Part shown: piece after piece, positions 36,109-44,799 of the stretch
How the letters are laid out: the number at the start of each line of letters is the position of its first letter
Position numbering within the stretch: position 1 is the first letter of the stretch
NCBI RefSeq assembly: GCF_000568815.1
Contig: NZ_CP007201.1
Span: 434,001 to 498,000 of the forward strand
DNA length: 64,000 bases
Direction of reading: 5' to 3'
From: Sulfurospirillum multivorans DSM 12446
GTDB lineage: Bacteria; Campylobacterota; Campylobacteria; Campylobacterales; Sulfurospirillaceae
The notes under the pieces: generated by a model
Seen by the model: the letters and a program-made list of their open reading frames with translations, nothing else
What the model was told of the DNA's origin: nothing
The model's database searches: none
Translations under genes and position numbers: made by a program

Positions 36109-36789
36109 ATGGAACAGACGATCACAACATTTTTTGAAAAATCTTTCGTTATGAAAAGTGTGCTCATCGATGCGGTCATTGAGACACTCACGATGAGCCT
36201 TGTTTCAACGTTTTTGGCAACATTCATAGGCTTTATACTAGCGATTGTGCTCATAATTACCGATAAAAATGGCATTTCGCCTAATCGATACACCTATAAA
36301 TTTTTAGATGTCACGATCAATATGTTGCGCTCGTTTCCGTTTATTATCCTTATCATTGTTTTATTCCCCGTGACAAAATTTTTGGTCGGAAAGCATACGG
36401 GAACCTTTGCGATGATCGTACCGCTCACGATTGGAACAGCCCCTTTTATCGCTCGAATGATCGAAGGTGCTTTTAAAGAGGTGGATCAAAGTGTCATTGA
36501 AGCGGCGCAATCGTTTGGAACGAACAAATTTCAAATCATTTTTCGCGTTCTTCTGCCTGAAGCGTATCCAAGCATTATCTCTGCGATTACACTCTCGTTG
36601 ATCATCATTGTTGGTTTCTCAGCGATGGCAGGAACCGTTGGTGGTGGCGGTCTTGGCGCGGTGGCGATGAATTATGGTTACTACCGGTTTGACGCACTGT
36701 ATATCTTTTGGACAGTTTTTATTTTGATCGTGCTTGTCCAGATGTTTCAAAGTATGGGTGATATTCTCTATAAAATCGTAAAGCATTAA
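36109..36789 (+). CDS. metI: methionine ABC transporter permease MetI
   Basis: 226 residues, five or six transmembrane helices, and the coupling-loop block VDQSVIEAAQSFGTNKFQII facing MetN. It begins one base after the metN stop. The C-terminal helix FSAMAGTVGGGGLGAVAMNYG is the family signature. It forms the homodimeric channel for methionine in the inner membrane. Confidence 0.95.
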   Translation: MEQTITTFFEKSFVMKSVLIDAVIETLTMSLVSTFLATFIGFILAIVLIITDKNGISPNRYTYKFLDVTINMLRSFPFIILIIVLFPVTKFLVGKHTGTFAMIVPLTIGTAPFIARMIEGAFKEVDQSVIEAAQSFGTNKFQIIFRVLLPEAYPSIISAITLSLIIIVGFSAMAGTVGGGGLGAVAMNYGYYRFDALYIFWTVFILIVLVQMFQSMGDILYKIVKH

Positions 36790-36846
36790 TGCTGGGTGAA
36801 GTGTCTCATTCAGTCCTTTTTAATGCGAATGACGTTAGGATTTCAT

Positions 36847-36882
36847 AAATGTTTAGTAAATAAAGTGGTTTACTAAACATTT
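36847..36882. promoter_or_regulatory. 14-bp inverted repeat between metI and metQ
   Basis: AAATGTTTAGTAAA (36847-36860), 8-base spacer TAAAGTGG, TTTACTAAACATTT (36869-36882), perfect. It lies 20 bases before the metQ start codon and just ahead of its AAGGAG ribosome site. It may be a repressor operator for metQ or an RNA hairpin that adjusts metQ level; there is no T-run for a normal terminator. Confidence 0.6.
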
Positions 36883-36902
36883 AGTTATTTTAAGGAGTAC
36901 AC

Positions 36903-37724
36903 ATGTATAAACGTTTAGGAGTTCTTTTAGTTGGAGCCGTGCTTGCATTGAGTGGCTGCAGTGGCGATAAAAAAGGTGAAGACAAAGTAACTTCAAAAGA
37001 AGATAAAAGTGCGAAAACGATTATTGTTGGGGCAACACCTGTGCCACACTCTGAGATATTGGAAATTGCAAAACCTCTTTTAGCCAAAGAAGGGTACACA
37101 CTTGAGATCAAAGTGTTTAATGATTATGTCATTCCCAATAAAGTCACCGACAGTGGTGAGATTGATGCCAACTTTTTTCAACATACACCCTATCTTACGG
37201 AGTTTAACAAAAGCCAAGGTACAAAGCTTGTGAGCGTTGGGAATATTCACATTGAACCAATCGGTGTTTACTCTAAAAAGATTAAAGCGCTTTCTGAGCT
37301 TAAAGATGGCGATAGCGTTGCAATCCCCAATGACCCGAGCAACGCTGGACGCGCTTTAGATGTTTTAGTGAATGCAGGACTCATCAAACTCAAAGATGCT
37401 GAGCACAAAACTAAACTTGACATCGTTGAAAATCCAAAAAATCTTACCTTTACAGAGCTCGAAGCGGCACAACTTCCTCGTGTGATTGAAGATTTTACGA
37501 TTGCTGTGATTAATACTAATTACGCCCTTCCTGCAGGTCTTAATCCAAGCACGGATGCGCTTGCCCTAGAGTCTGCTAATTCTCCGTATGCCAATATTTT
37601 GGTTGTCAAAGCGGGCAATGAGAACAGCGACAAAACCAAAGCACTGCTTAAAGCGGTTCAATCCGATGAAGTGAAAAAATTTATCACTGAAAAATACAAA
37701 GGCGCTATTGTTCCTGCATTTTAA
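36903..37724 (+). CDS. metQ: methionine-binding lipoprotein MetQ
   Basis: 273 residues with a lipoprotein signal ending in LALSGC (Cys19 is the lipidated residue). The mature part is an NlpA-family binding protein: GATPVPHSEILE, DANFFQHTPYL and TNYALPAGLNP are diagnostic. It captures methionine in the periplasm for MetNI. A perfect intrinsic terminator follows the stop. The 113-base gap to metI holds the inverted repeat noted above. Confidence 0.95.
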   Translation: MYKRLGVLLVGAVLALSGCSGDKKGEDKVTSKEDKSAKTIIVGATPVPHSEILEIAKPLLAKEGYTLEIKVFNDYVIPNKVTDSGEIDANFFQHTPYLTEFNKSQGTKLVSVGNIHIEPIGVYSKKIKALSELKDGDSVAIPNDPSNAGRALDVLVNAGLIKLKDAEHKTKLDIVENPKNLTFTELEAAQLPRVIEDFTIAVINTNYALPAGLNPSTDALALESANSPYANILVVKAGNENSDKTKALLKAVQSDEVKKFITEKYKGAIVPAF

Positions 37725-37746
37725 CGCGCAGTAGCATCATTCTCTA

Positions 37747-37778
37747 AATCAAAGTGCACCTTCGGGTGCACTTTGATT
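37747..37778 (+). terminator. terminator after metQ
   Basis: Perfect 14-bp stem AATCAAAGTGCACC (37747-37760), loop TTCG, GGTGCACTTTGATT (37765-37778). It can serve as a terminator in the forward direction. Confidence 0.8.
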
Positions 37779-37812
37779 CTGCTTATTTTAGGTTTACTAA
37801 GTCTATTTTTGT

Positions 37813-37818
37813 TATAAT
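37813..37818 (+). promoter_or_regulatory. -10 box before tRNA-Arg
   Basis: TATAAT preceded by a T-rich tract (TTTTTGT), 25 bases upstream of the tRNA; no -35 match, a common pattern in this phylum. Confidence 0.6.
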
Positions 37819-37842
37819 CCCGCCACATAAAATCACTCAAAT

Positions 37843-37919
37843 GTCCTCATAGCTCAGCTGGATAGAGCACAGAATTCCTAATTCTGAGGCCGTGCGTTCG
37901 AATCGCGCTGGGGACACCA
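37843..37919 (+). tRNA. tRNA-Arg (anticodon CCT)
   Basis: 77 nt; acceptor GTCCTCA pairs with TGGGGAC with one G-T pair, encoded CCA, anticodon loop TTCCTAA, T-arm GTTCGAATC. The following 213 bases up to the porin gene hold one palindrome (37965-37974) and otherwise AT-rich leader or promoter DNA. Confidence 0.93.
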
Positions 37920-38132
37920 CCCTTGTATCCTCCTCTTTTTATCTAAAAATACAGTTACATGTAAGTAATAAAAAAGCACTTTCCCCTCAATTTTTTGAAA
38001 TGGTTACAGCCCAATTACGGTTTGGTTACAAAAGGGTCAAAAGTTAAAAATAGGCTTAAAAATAATATTGAAACTCAAAAATTCTTCTGATAAACTCCTG
38101 CTGTTTTTTAAACAAAAGTCTAAGGAGATCGT

Positions 38133-39341
38133 ATGAAACTAGCTAAACTTAGCTTGGCGGCAATCGTAGTTGCAGGGCTTGCGTCCAGCTCATTCGCAGC
38201 AGATACATTAGCAGACGCTTTTAAAAATGGTAAAGTAAGTGGAGAGCTTCGCGCTTACTATTTTGACAGAGATAAAGGTCCAGGCAAAGATGCGGATATC
38301 TTCAATGTGGGTGTTGTTCTTGGTTATGTCACGGACTCTTTTTACGGTTTTAAATTAGGTGCGACATTCCAGTCTAACTATGCACCTTTTGCTGATGGTG
38401 CCATTGGAGAGACAGGAACAGGTAAGGATTTATTTAAAGGTGATATGTACGGCTCAGGTGCTGTGCTTTCTGAAATGTATGTTCAGTACGCTATCGGCAA
38501 GACAACGGCAAAAGTAGGTCGTCAATTCATCTCTACTCCATTGGTTGCAGGTAGTGGTTCTCGTATGATCAAACAATCGTTTCAAGGTGCTACGATCATC
38601 AATACTGATCTTCCTCAAACCACATTGGTAGCAGGTTATGTTGATAAATTTCAAGCTAGAACGGACGGAGCAGGTGATGTAGCAGATTTTGAGAAAGTTG
38701 GAGACAACGGTGCTTATACGTTATTAGCAATTAATAAATCAATCGCTGGATTAACCATTACTGGTCAATGGGCTGAAGTAACGGATGCTGCAGATATTTA
38801 CTATGGAGAACTTGCGTATGCTGGTAAAGCGGGTGAGTTTGCATACGGATTATCAGGACAATACGATATTATTAATTACGACACACTTATAGGTAGAGAT
38901 GATTCAGGGTTTTATGGCTTAAAAGCAAGCTTTGGCTTTAGTGGTTTAAAGACTTATGTCGCCTATTCTAAAGTGGATAAAGACGATAGAGCTGATGGTA
39001 CAAGTGGCAATGCAGGTTTAGGAGGCGGTTCTGATATCCTTTATACTGCAAATGTTATCACCGGTGGTGATTACAGTGCAGATGCAAAGGCATATGCCAT
39101 CGATGCTAACTATGCAATTACATCTCAAGCAAAAATTGGCGCACGTTATGTTAGTGTAGACCTTCCAAAAGCTTCAGGTGCAGCAAGCAAAGATTACAGC
39201 ACGATTAACTTTTATACAAGTTATGCATTTGATGGTTCTTTAAAAGGTTTCGTAGTTGAGGCTCAATATGAGGATTTAAGTGCGGATAGTGGCGCTACAG
39301 ATACCAACGAATTTCGATTTAAAGCCGCGTATAAATTTTAA
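38133..39341 (+). CDS. OprD-family major outer-membrane porin
   Basis: 402 residues. A 22-residue signal peptide (MKLAKLSLAAIVVAGLASSS then FA-AD) is followed by DAFKNGKVSGELRAYYFDRD, the opening strand typical of the Campylobacterota OprD-like major porin. Alternating aromatic/polar segments continue to a terminal FRFKAAYKF strand, whose last Phe is the outer-membrane insertion signal. It should form a monomeric or trimeric channel for small solutes. AAGGAG lies before the ATG. A terminator at 39355-39378 ends the transcript. Confidence 0.88.
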   Translation: MKLAKLSLAAIVVAGLASSSFAADTLADAFKNGKVSGELRAYYFDRDKGPGKDADIFNVGVVLGYVTDSFYGFKLGATFQSNYAPFADGAIGETGTGKDLFKGDMYGSGAVLSEMYVQYAIGKTTAKVGRQFISTPLVAGSGSRMIKQSFQGATIINTDLPQTTLVAGYVDKFQARTDGAGDVADFEKVGDNGAYTLLAINKSIAGLTITGQWAEVTDAADIYYGELAYAGKAGEFAYGLSGQYDIINYDTLIGRDDSGFYGLKASFGFSGLKTYVAYSKVDKDDRADGTSGNAGLGGGSDILYTANVITGGDYSADAKAYAIDANYAITSQAKIGARYVSVDLPKASGAASKDYSTINFYTSYAFDGSLKGFVVEAQYEDLSADSGATDTNEFRFKAAYKF

Positions 39342-39354
39342 TACGTGCGCGTAA

Positions 39355-39378
39355 AAGCGGTGATCTCGATCACCGCTT
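39355..39378 (+). terminator. terminator after the porin gene
   Basis: 10-bp stem AAGCGGTGAT (39355-39364), loop CTCG, ATCACCGCTT (39369-39378), followed by ACCTCGTTTTCTTCT. Confidence 0.8.
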
Positions 39379-39405
39379 ACCTCGTTTTCTTCTCCCTTAA
39401 TCATT

Positions 39406-39481
39406 ACGATACGTCACATAATCTATTATATACTAACGAAATGTTTTAATTTATCACTTACTAAAACGATTCGTCTCATAA
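39406..39481. promoter_or_regulatory. two 16-bp direct repeats upstream of the Lrp gene
   Basis: ACGATACGTCACATAA (39406-39421) and ACGATTCGTCTCATAA (39466-39481), two mismatches, exactly 60 bases apart. Lrp-family proteins bind several phased sites upstream of targets and often their own gene, so these are candidate operators for the adjacent regulator. Confidence 0.45.
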
Positions 39482-39517
39482 CAAACTCAATCCGTTATAC
39501 TTTTACAGGAGAAAACG

Positions 39518-39970
39518 ATGGATGAACTTGATGTACAAATTCTAAAATTACTGGAACACACGGGTAGGCTTTCCCATGAAGAGATTGGAAAGCTGGTTCA
39601 TATCTCAAGACCTGCTGTGCATCAGCGTGTGGCTAAGCTTGAGAAAAATGGGGTGATCAAAGGGTATCGCGCCATTATTGATTGGCGCATGTTGGAGCAA
39701 AAAATTCAAGCGTTTATCTTTGTCAAGGTGAAATGCCAATCGTTTCAACAGATTACTGCAAAAATTCTCAACATATCTATTGAGAACGGTGCTATCTTAG
39801 AGTGCCAGCGTTTAGCAGGCGAGTGGTGCATGGTGTTAAAAGTACGCGTGAGTTCTCCAGATGATATTACACGTTTTTTGGATGAACTGGTAACGTTTTC
39901 TGAAGTGTATGAGACATCGACCACGTTTATTCTCTCAACCCTGCATGAAAACGGCTTTAGTGAACTGTAA
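39518..39970 (+). CDS. Lrp/AsnC-family transcriptional regulator
   Basis: 150 residues: N-terminal winged helix (DELDVQILKLLEHTGRLSHE then IGKLVHISRPAVHQRVAKLE) and a C-terminal RAM ligand-binding domain starting at GYRAIIDW. Such proteins sense amino acids and control their metabolism or export. It lies 20 bases upstream of an EamA exporter, so control of that exporter by an amino acid is likely but inferred. Confidence 0.92.
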   Translation: MDELDVQILKLLEHTGRLSHEEIGKLVHISRPAVHQRVAKLEKNGVIKGYRAIIDWRMLEQKIQAFIFVKVKCQSFQQITAKILNISIENGAILECQRLAGEWCMVLKVRVSSPDDITRFLDELVTFSEVYETSTTFILSTLHENGFSEL

Positions 39971-39990
39971 AATTGAAGAGGGAAATAAGC

Positions 39991-40932
39991 ATGAACGCTT
40001 TACATGTAAACGAAAATCTAACGCTAGAATACAAAAAAACCATTATGACTGTCGTGGCATTGTTGAGCGTGTATATTGTCTGGGGCAGTACCTATTTGGG
40101 GATTAAAATTGCCATCGAAACCTTTCCACCTTTTTTAATGGCGGGGATTCGCTTCCTCATCGCGGGGGCGCTTTTGTATGGTTTTGTCGTGGTGAAAGAG
40201 AAAAAGCATCCCAAACTTATTGAGTGGAGAGATACCACGATCATTGGCACGTTGCTGCTTTTGGGTGGTAACGGACTTGTGGTGATTGCTGAGAAAACGA
40301 TTCCTTCCTCAATTGCTGCGATTGTGATTGCAACGGTTCCTTTGTGGATGATTGTAATCGCATGGTTACTGAAAAGTCAAACAAGACCCAATAGAAGCAC
40401 GCTTATAGGAACCCTCATTGGCTTTGTCGGTGTGGTGATTTTGATGTTTCCCTCTCAGCAAACGCATCTTCACTTTGATACATTTGGGCTATTGCTGACA
40501 CTCTTAGCGGCAATATTGTGGTCATTAGGCTCTATCTATTCTCAAAAAGCAATACTCCCAACTTCGGTGATGCTCTCAACTGCCATGCAGATGCTCTCAG
40601 GTGGCTTGGTTTTAATCATCGTCGCAACGCTCTTTGGCGAATGGCAACAGTTTCATATAGAAATGCTCTCTTCACGCTCGTTGTTTGCTGTGGCATATTT
40701 AGTCTTTATTGGCTCTTTGGTGGGCTTTAGTGCGTATGTGTGGCTTTTAAAAAATGTCTCACCCTATCTTGCCTCAACCTATGCCTTTGTCAATCCGATG
40801 GTCGCACTTTTTTTAGGATACTTTTTTGCCGATGAAGTGCTAAGTGTGAAAGCATTAATCGCGACGGTGTTGATTATCAGCGCGGTGGTGATGATCACCC
40901 TCTCAAAAGCCAAAAAAAGATCACACAAGTAG
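39991..40932 (+). CDS. EamA/DMT-family transporter next to Lrp regulator
   Basis: 313 residues from ATG 39991, preceded by GAGGG; an in-frame TTG at 39973 is less likely. Ten hydrophobic helices in two EamA repeats (YIVWGSTYLGIKIAIETFPP at the first; GSLVGFSAYVWLLKNVSP at the second). It resembles RhaT/YdcZ-type exporters; the Lrp neighbour suggests export of amino acids. The fourth codon onwards is an iterated palindrome (39999-40010, read Ala-Leu-His-Val-Asn). It overlaps the convergent aldo/keto reductase by 12 bases. Confidence 0.88.
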   Translation: MNALHVNENLTLEYKKTIMTVVALLSVYIVWGSTYLGIKIAIETFPPFLMAGIRFLIAGALLYGFVVVKEKKHPKLIEWRDTTIIGTLLLLGGNGLVVIAEKTIPSSIAAIVIATVPLWMIVIAWLLKSQTRPNRSTLIGTLIGFVGVVILMFPSQQTHLHFDTFGLLLTLLAAILWSLGSIYSQKAILPTSVMLSTAMQMLSGGLVLIIVATLFGEWQQFHIEMLSSRSLFAVAYLVFIGSLVGFSAYVWLLKNVSPYLASTYAFVNPMVALFLGYFFADEVLSVKALIATVLIISAVVMITLSKAKKRSHK

Positions 40933-41760
40933 CGCATCAATGCGCTCTATCTCAAGAGGGCTGAGCGTAAACTCACCGATGCTTAAATCCTCTTTCATGT
41001 GCTGCGCGGAGGTTGTTCCATTAAGAGGAATAATGCCTTGGTGCATCACGTAACGGTAGAAAATTTGCGCAGCACTTTTGCTGTAATGTTGGGCAATTTC
41101 TTGAAGAATGAGCGAATGTAAAATGTGCGGATTGGCACTCAGCGTCCAAAAACTCTGATAAATCATCCCTTTTTCGTTTGCCCATGCACGAAGCGTTGTA
41201 TCGTAATGAACATCGGCGTAAAAACGGTTTTGAACGATGGAGGGTTTAATGCGTGCATCTTCAAAGAGTTTGTGCAGCAACGAAGAATCATAACAGTTGC
41301 TAATGCCGATATGACGGACATCTCCTTTGTCGAATAGCGATTCAAGGACTTTCCACGCACTGAGTAGATTGACATAAGGGAAAAGGGGCGAATGCAATAA
41401 AAAAGAGTCCAGATAGTCTGTTTGCAAATTTTGCTTGGAGACATGACACGACGTGAGAATCTGCTCTTCTAACGAGGCGTGTGAGTCGTATGGAACCCTT
41501 TGGGAGTCATGAGCGTTCAGTGGTGTGAACTTGGTTTGCAGAAAAAGATCCTCTCGCTTGCCTCCAGTGGCATAAAAACGAGCACACCCTTCGCCGACGA
41601 GTGCTTCTTCATAATGCTTAGGCTGGCACGCCGTATCAATGCCTCTAAAGCCGCTTTCAAGTGCTAAGGCGACCAGATCTGCTGTGCGCTCTTTTTTCCA
41701 CGCTGTGCCATAAAGCATGGACGGAATTTGTAAATTTCGATTGGTGGTAATGTAGTGCAT
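40921..41760 (-). CDS. aldo/keto reductase
   Basis: 279 residues. The family catalytic tetrad is visible as Asp42 (GIDTA), Tyr50, Lys77 (QTKF) and His123 (FLLHS). NADP-dependent reductases of this family act on aldehydes and ketones; this one has lost or shortened some loops relative to the usual about 300 residues, so the substrate cannot be inferred. It is transcribed leftwards from a divergent region that holds a dispersed hairpin repeat and a palindrome-built inverted repeat. Confidence 0.88.
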   Translation of the reverse strand: MHYITTNRNLQIPSMLYGTAWKKERTADLVALALESGFRGIDTACQPKHYEEALVGEGCARFYATGGKREDLFLQTKFTPLNAHDSQRVPYDSHASLEEQILTSCHVSKQNLQTDYLDSFLLHSPLFPYVNLLSAWKVLESLFDKGDVRHIGISNCYDSSLLHKLFEDARIKPSIVQNRFYADVHYDTTLRAWANEKGMIYQSFWTLSANPHILHSLILQEIAQHYSKSAAQIFYRYVMHQGIIPLNGTTSAQHMKEDLSIGEFTLSPLEIERIDALLV

Positions 41761-41792
41761 AATGAGCTCCTTTGGTCTATTATTTTAATCAC

Positions 41793-41863
41793 GGTTTTTA
41801 GGCAAAGCCTAAAAACCTACGCTACGCCGCTGTGGCGCTAAAGCTTGCCTCTTTCGAGGCAGA
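41793..41863. repeat. dispersed three-hairpin repeat, copy A
   Basis: Hairpin GGTTTTTAGGC (41793-41803), loop AAA, GCCTAAAAACC (41807-41817), then CTACGCTA, then a segment ending in GCTTGCCTC-TTTC-GAGGCAGAA (hairpin). Shares the last about 32 bases nearly exactly with copy B at 44659. Lies between the divergent aldo/keto reductase and SagB-like genes. Confidence 0.7.
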
Positions 41864-41919
41864 AGCGTTCTTTTGTTTCTATTAGAGATTCATTGTATAC
41901 AAACAAATTTTTAAGGGTG

Positions 41920-41952
41920 CTTTACATGTAAGATTAAACCTTACATATAAAG
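41920..41952. promoter_or_regulatory. inverted repeat from one exact and one degenerate palindrome
   Basis: CTTTACATGTAAG (41920-41932), spacer ATTAAAC, CTTACATATAAAG (41940-41952): 12 of 13 positions pair. It is in a divergent promoter region, 45 bases before a start codon, where a terminator makes little sense, so a regulatory role is possible. Confidence 0.5.
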
Positions 41953-41996
41953 CGTTCTAGAGAGAGGAGAGTGTAGGATAACACAAAGGAGTCACG

Positions 41997-43268
41997 ATGT
42001 TGTCTTACCATGCCCAAACGATGCACACATACAACTCTGTGCGCACTAAGTCTCACAGCATTGACTGGGATCATCCACCCAAACAATTTAAACTTTACCC
42101 TGAAACGTTTACGCGCATTCCGCTTGATAAGAGCAACCCAGAGCACCGCTTTTTTTATTTGATTGGCGGTATCACCGCACAAAAAAGCTACCCAGGCGTC
42201 ACCTACGCTCTGCGCACCAATCCCAGTGCTGGGGCACTGTACCCGACCGAAATTTATGTGCAGATACGAGGTGTGGAAGGGTTTGAAAACGGCATTTACC
42301 ATCTCTGCCCTTATGAAACGTCGTTGGTGTTGTTGTACCCATTGCCTGAGGATGAAGGCGTTGAGAGCTTTTTACATGTAAAGAAAATCAAAGGGTTTGT
42401 CTTTTTATTTTCAACCTTGTACTATCGCTCCTCATGGAAGTACAAAGACCGCGCATTTCGCTACTGTTTGCACGACACAGGACACATGATAGGCGCACTT
42501 GAGGCTTCGTGTCTGCTGAGTGCAAAGTCATACCGCATTGCTTACACCATAGATAAAAAGGGTTTAAACACGCTTTTTGGGTTCACGCAAGAAGAGTTTT
42601 TTCTCTCCTCAGCCATCGTTGGAGAGGAAGAGGAAACGTTTACATGTAAAGCGCCAGTGCTAAGCTTGCCGTATGTCAATGGCACAGGATTTTTTGAAGC
42701 CAATGCGCGTGTGGAAGCGGTGTATGACGCAACATGTGAACTTTCACCCAAGAAGCAAACGACAATAATGGCTGCGTTTAACGTGGATAAAGAGCGTTTC
42801 ATGCAAGCGATTTGGAAGCGTCGCTCCATTCGTGATTTTGCCCAAAAGCCCATTACTAAAGAGGAGTTTTTAGCTGTCATGGAATTTATAACCCAGCCCA
42901 TTGCGAGTGATTGCGATACCGTGGTGGAAATCTATGCGATCATCAACCGCGTTGAGGGGATGTGGCAAGGCGTTTGGAAGGAGGGTGTTTATCTGCAAAG
43001 CGGTGATTTTGCACGTAAAGCAGGGTATCTTTGCTTGGAGCAAGCCTTAGGCGAAGAGAGCGGTGTTACCTTCTTTTTAGTCGGGAACGAGGATAAAAAC
43101 TACCAAGCGATGGTGCAAAAAGCGGGGATTATCGGGCATCGACTCTATGTGATGAGTGAATACATGGGCTTTGGGTGCAGTGGTATTGGCGCGTATTATG
43201 ATGAAGAGGTAATGGCGTTTTTGGACACGCAGGGCATGATTCTCTACGCCCTTGCGATCGGTCGATGA
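41997..43268 (+). CDS. SagB-type nitroreductase-family dehydrogenase (two domains)
   Basis: 423 residues. The N-terminal half matches SagB/ThcOx dehydrogenases: RTNPSAGALYPTEIYV with FMN-contact residues, then DTGHMIGALEASCL. The C-terminal half is a second, more diverged nitroreductase domain (WKRRSIRDFAQKPITKEEF, GMWQGVWKEG, IIGHRLYVMSEYMGFGCSG). Such duplicated proteins exist as stand-alone oxidoreductases; SagB itself oxidises thiazolines in peptide toxins, but no precursor or cyclodehydratase is nearby. AAGGAG supports the start. Two palindromes are inside (42371 Leu-His-Val, 42639 Thr-Cys-Lys). It overlaps the convergent MATE gene by 25 bases. Confidence 0.85.
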   Translation: MLSYHAQTMHTYNSVRTKSHSIDWDHPPKQFKLYPETFTRIPLDKSNPEHRFFYLIGGITAQKSYPGVTYALRTNPSAGALYPTEIYVQIRGVEGFENGIYHLCPYETSLVLLYPLPEDEGVESFLHVKKIKGFVFLFSTLYYRSSWKYKDRAFRYCLHDTGHMIGALEASCLLSAKSYRIAYTIDKKGLNTLFGFTQEEFFLSSAIVGEEEETFTCKAPVLSLPYVNGTGFFEANARVEAVYDATCELSPKKQTTIMAAFNVDKERFMQAIWKRRSIRDFAQKPITKEEFLAVMEFITQPIASDCDTVVEIYAIINRVEGMWQGVWKEGVYLQSGDFARKAGYLCLEQALGEESGVTFFLVGNEDKNYQAMVQKAGIIGHRLYVMSEYMGFGCSGIGAYYDEEVMAFLDTQGMILYALAIGR

Positions 43269-44596
43269 GGCAGTTGACGGTAGGTGTAAACGAGTAAAAA
43301 CAGAGCCGAACTGTACACAATGCCTCCAAGACCTATCCACATCCAGACAAAGGAGAGCTCCCAATAGTTTACACACAGCGCGAACACAATGCTCGGCGCT
43401 AAGATTTGGCGGAAGAATCCGACGTAGAAAATCATCGCAGGTTTTTTGATGCCTTGCAAGGTGGCGACACACGAAAAATGGGTCACGTAACCGAAAAAGA
43501 GAAAGAGCATCACATAGATGTAAGTTGTGCCAGAACGTATCACTTCCACGCTGGGGTCAAACTGCGAGACCAACCACTCTCCGCTAAACCACAAAACGCC
43601 CATGCCGATGAAACTGAGGGTGTAACCATACGCAAGCGCGTAAAAAAGTGTCTGATGCACCCGCTCAAATTTGCCTGCGCCCATGTTGTTGGACACAAGA
43701 CTCAGCACCGCACTGCTAATGCCAAGAGAAGGCAGTAACATCAACTGCTCCACGCGGTACCCAATGCCATAGCCCGCCACCGTTTGATAGCCATACTGTG
43801 TGACAAAATGAAGCGCAATGAGGGCGCCAAACGACATCATCAGCATATTGAGTCCTGGTGGCATCGCTTGGGTGAAAAAAGTCTTATAGATGCGGCGATC
43901 GGGGTAAAAATGCGCTTTACATGTAAAGCCAATCAGCCCAGTTTTAAGGCTTTTATACAGAAGATACCCTGCATTAATCGCTTGGACTAAAACCGTGGCA
44001 AACGCAATGCCACCGATGCCCATCGCAGGAATAAATCCCCAGCCGTAAATGAAAAGAGGGTTAAATACAATATTGGCAAAAAAGCCAAAAATGAGGGTGT
44101 TTCGGTAACTCTTGGTATCGCCTGTTGCAAACAGAACACTGTTGAGCGCAAAATTGGCAAAGAAAAAAGAGGTGCCCAGCAAAATCACCTCGATGTAACT
44201 AACTGCTAATGCGTGGTAACGCTCCTCCGTGCCGATCCATGTGAGCAGCTCCGAGGCAAAACAAAACCCTAAAAGCCCCAAAAAAACGCCCACAGTCACC
44301 ACCAGCGCAACCCCTTTTTTAGCGATAATACCTGCAAGAAAGAAGTGCTGTCTCCCATACGCATGTCCAATGAGTGCGGTTAAAGCGCTCGTTCCCCCGT
44401 ATGCCATTCCAATGATGAAAAAAAAGAGAAATGAAGAGGCGGAGAGTGCTGCGAGTGCTTCGGTGGAGATAAGCCCCGCATAGTAGGTGTCAACGATGTT
44501 GTACAAGGTGTTAAAAAGCATCCCAAGACTCGAAGGAATGGCAAGTTGACGCAAAAGCAATGGGATAGGTTTATGGGTCAGTGACGTTGAATCCAT
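43244..44596 (-). CDS. MATE-family multidrug/toxin exporter
   Basis: 450 residues from ATG 44596, chosen because AAAAGAG lies upstream; an ATG at 44620 (8 codons earlier) is possible. Twelve hydrophobic helices; the first repeat starts PLLLRQLAIPSSLGMLFNTL and contains the membrane Asp of NIVDTYYAG. It exports organic cations using a sodium or proton gradient. One palindrome inside (43916-43927, Thr-Cys-Lys). Confidence 0.9.
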   Translation of the reverse strand: MDSTSLTHKPIPLLLRQLAIPSSLGMLFNTLYNIVDTYYAGLISTEALAALSASSFLFFFIIGMAYGGTSALTALIGHAYGRQHFFLAGIIAKKGVALVVTVGVFLGLLGFCFASELLTWIGTEERYHALAVSYIEVILLGTSFFFANFALNSVLFATGDTKSYRNTLIFGFFANIVFNPLFIYGWGFIPAMGIGGIAFATVLVQAINAGYLLYKSLKTGLIGFTCKAHFYPDRRIYKTFFTQAMPPGLNMLMMSFGALIALHFVTQYGYQTVAGYGIGYRVEQLMLLPSLGISSAVLSLVSNNMGAGKFERVHQTLFYALAYGYTLSFIGMGVLWFSGEWLVSQFDPSVEVIRSGTTYIYVMLFLFFGYVTHFSCVATLQGIKKPAMIFYVGFFRQILAPSIVFALCVNYWELSFVWMWIGLGGIVYSSALFLLVYTYRQLPHRPIARA

Positions 44597-44658
44597 GCAG
44601 GCTCTTTTTGATTTTATCATAACGCTTTAGGGCTTTAAAAGAGCTCATTTTTAATAAC

Positions 44659-44732
44659 GACTTTTGAAGCAAAGCTTTAAAAGTCTACGTTAGCCACTAT
44701 GGCGCTAAAGCTTGCCTCTTTCGAGGCAGAAT
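44659..44732. repeat. dispersed three-hairpin repeat, copy B
   Basis: Hairpin GACTTTTGAAGC (44659-44670), loop AAA, GCTTTAAAAGTC (44674-44685) with one G-T pair, then TACGTTAGCC, then GGCGCTAAAGCTTGCCTC and GAGGCAGAA as in copy A. Lies upstream of the MATE gene and divergent from the S/N-oxide reductase. Confidence 0.7.
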
Positions 44733-44799
44733 TTTAACGATATTTACACCAAATACACTCATTAATTCCTCATTTTATTTCGTTAAGCTTCATTTATAA

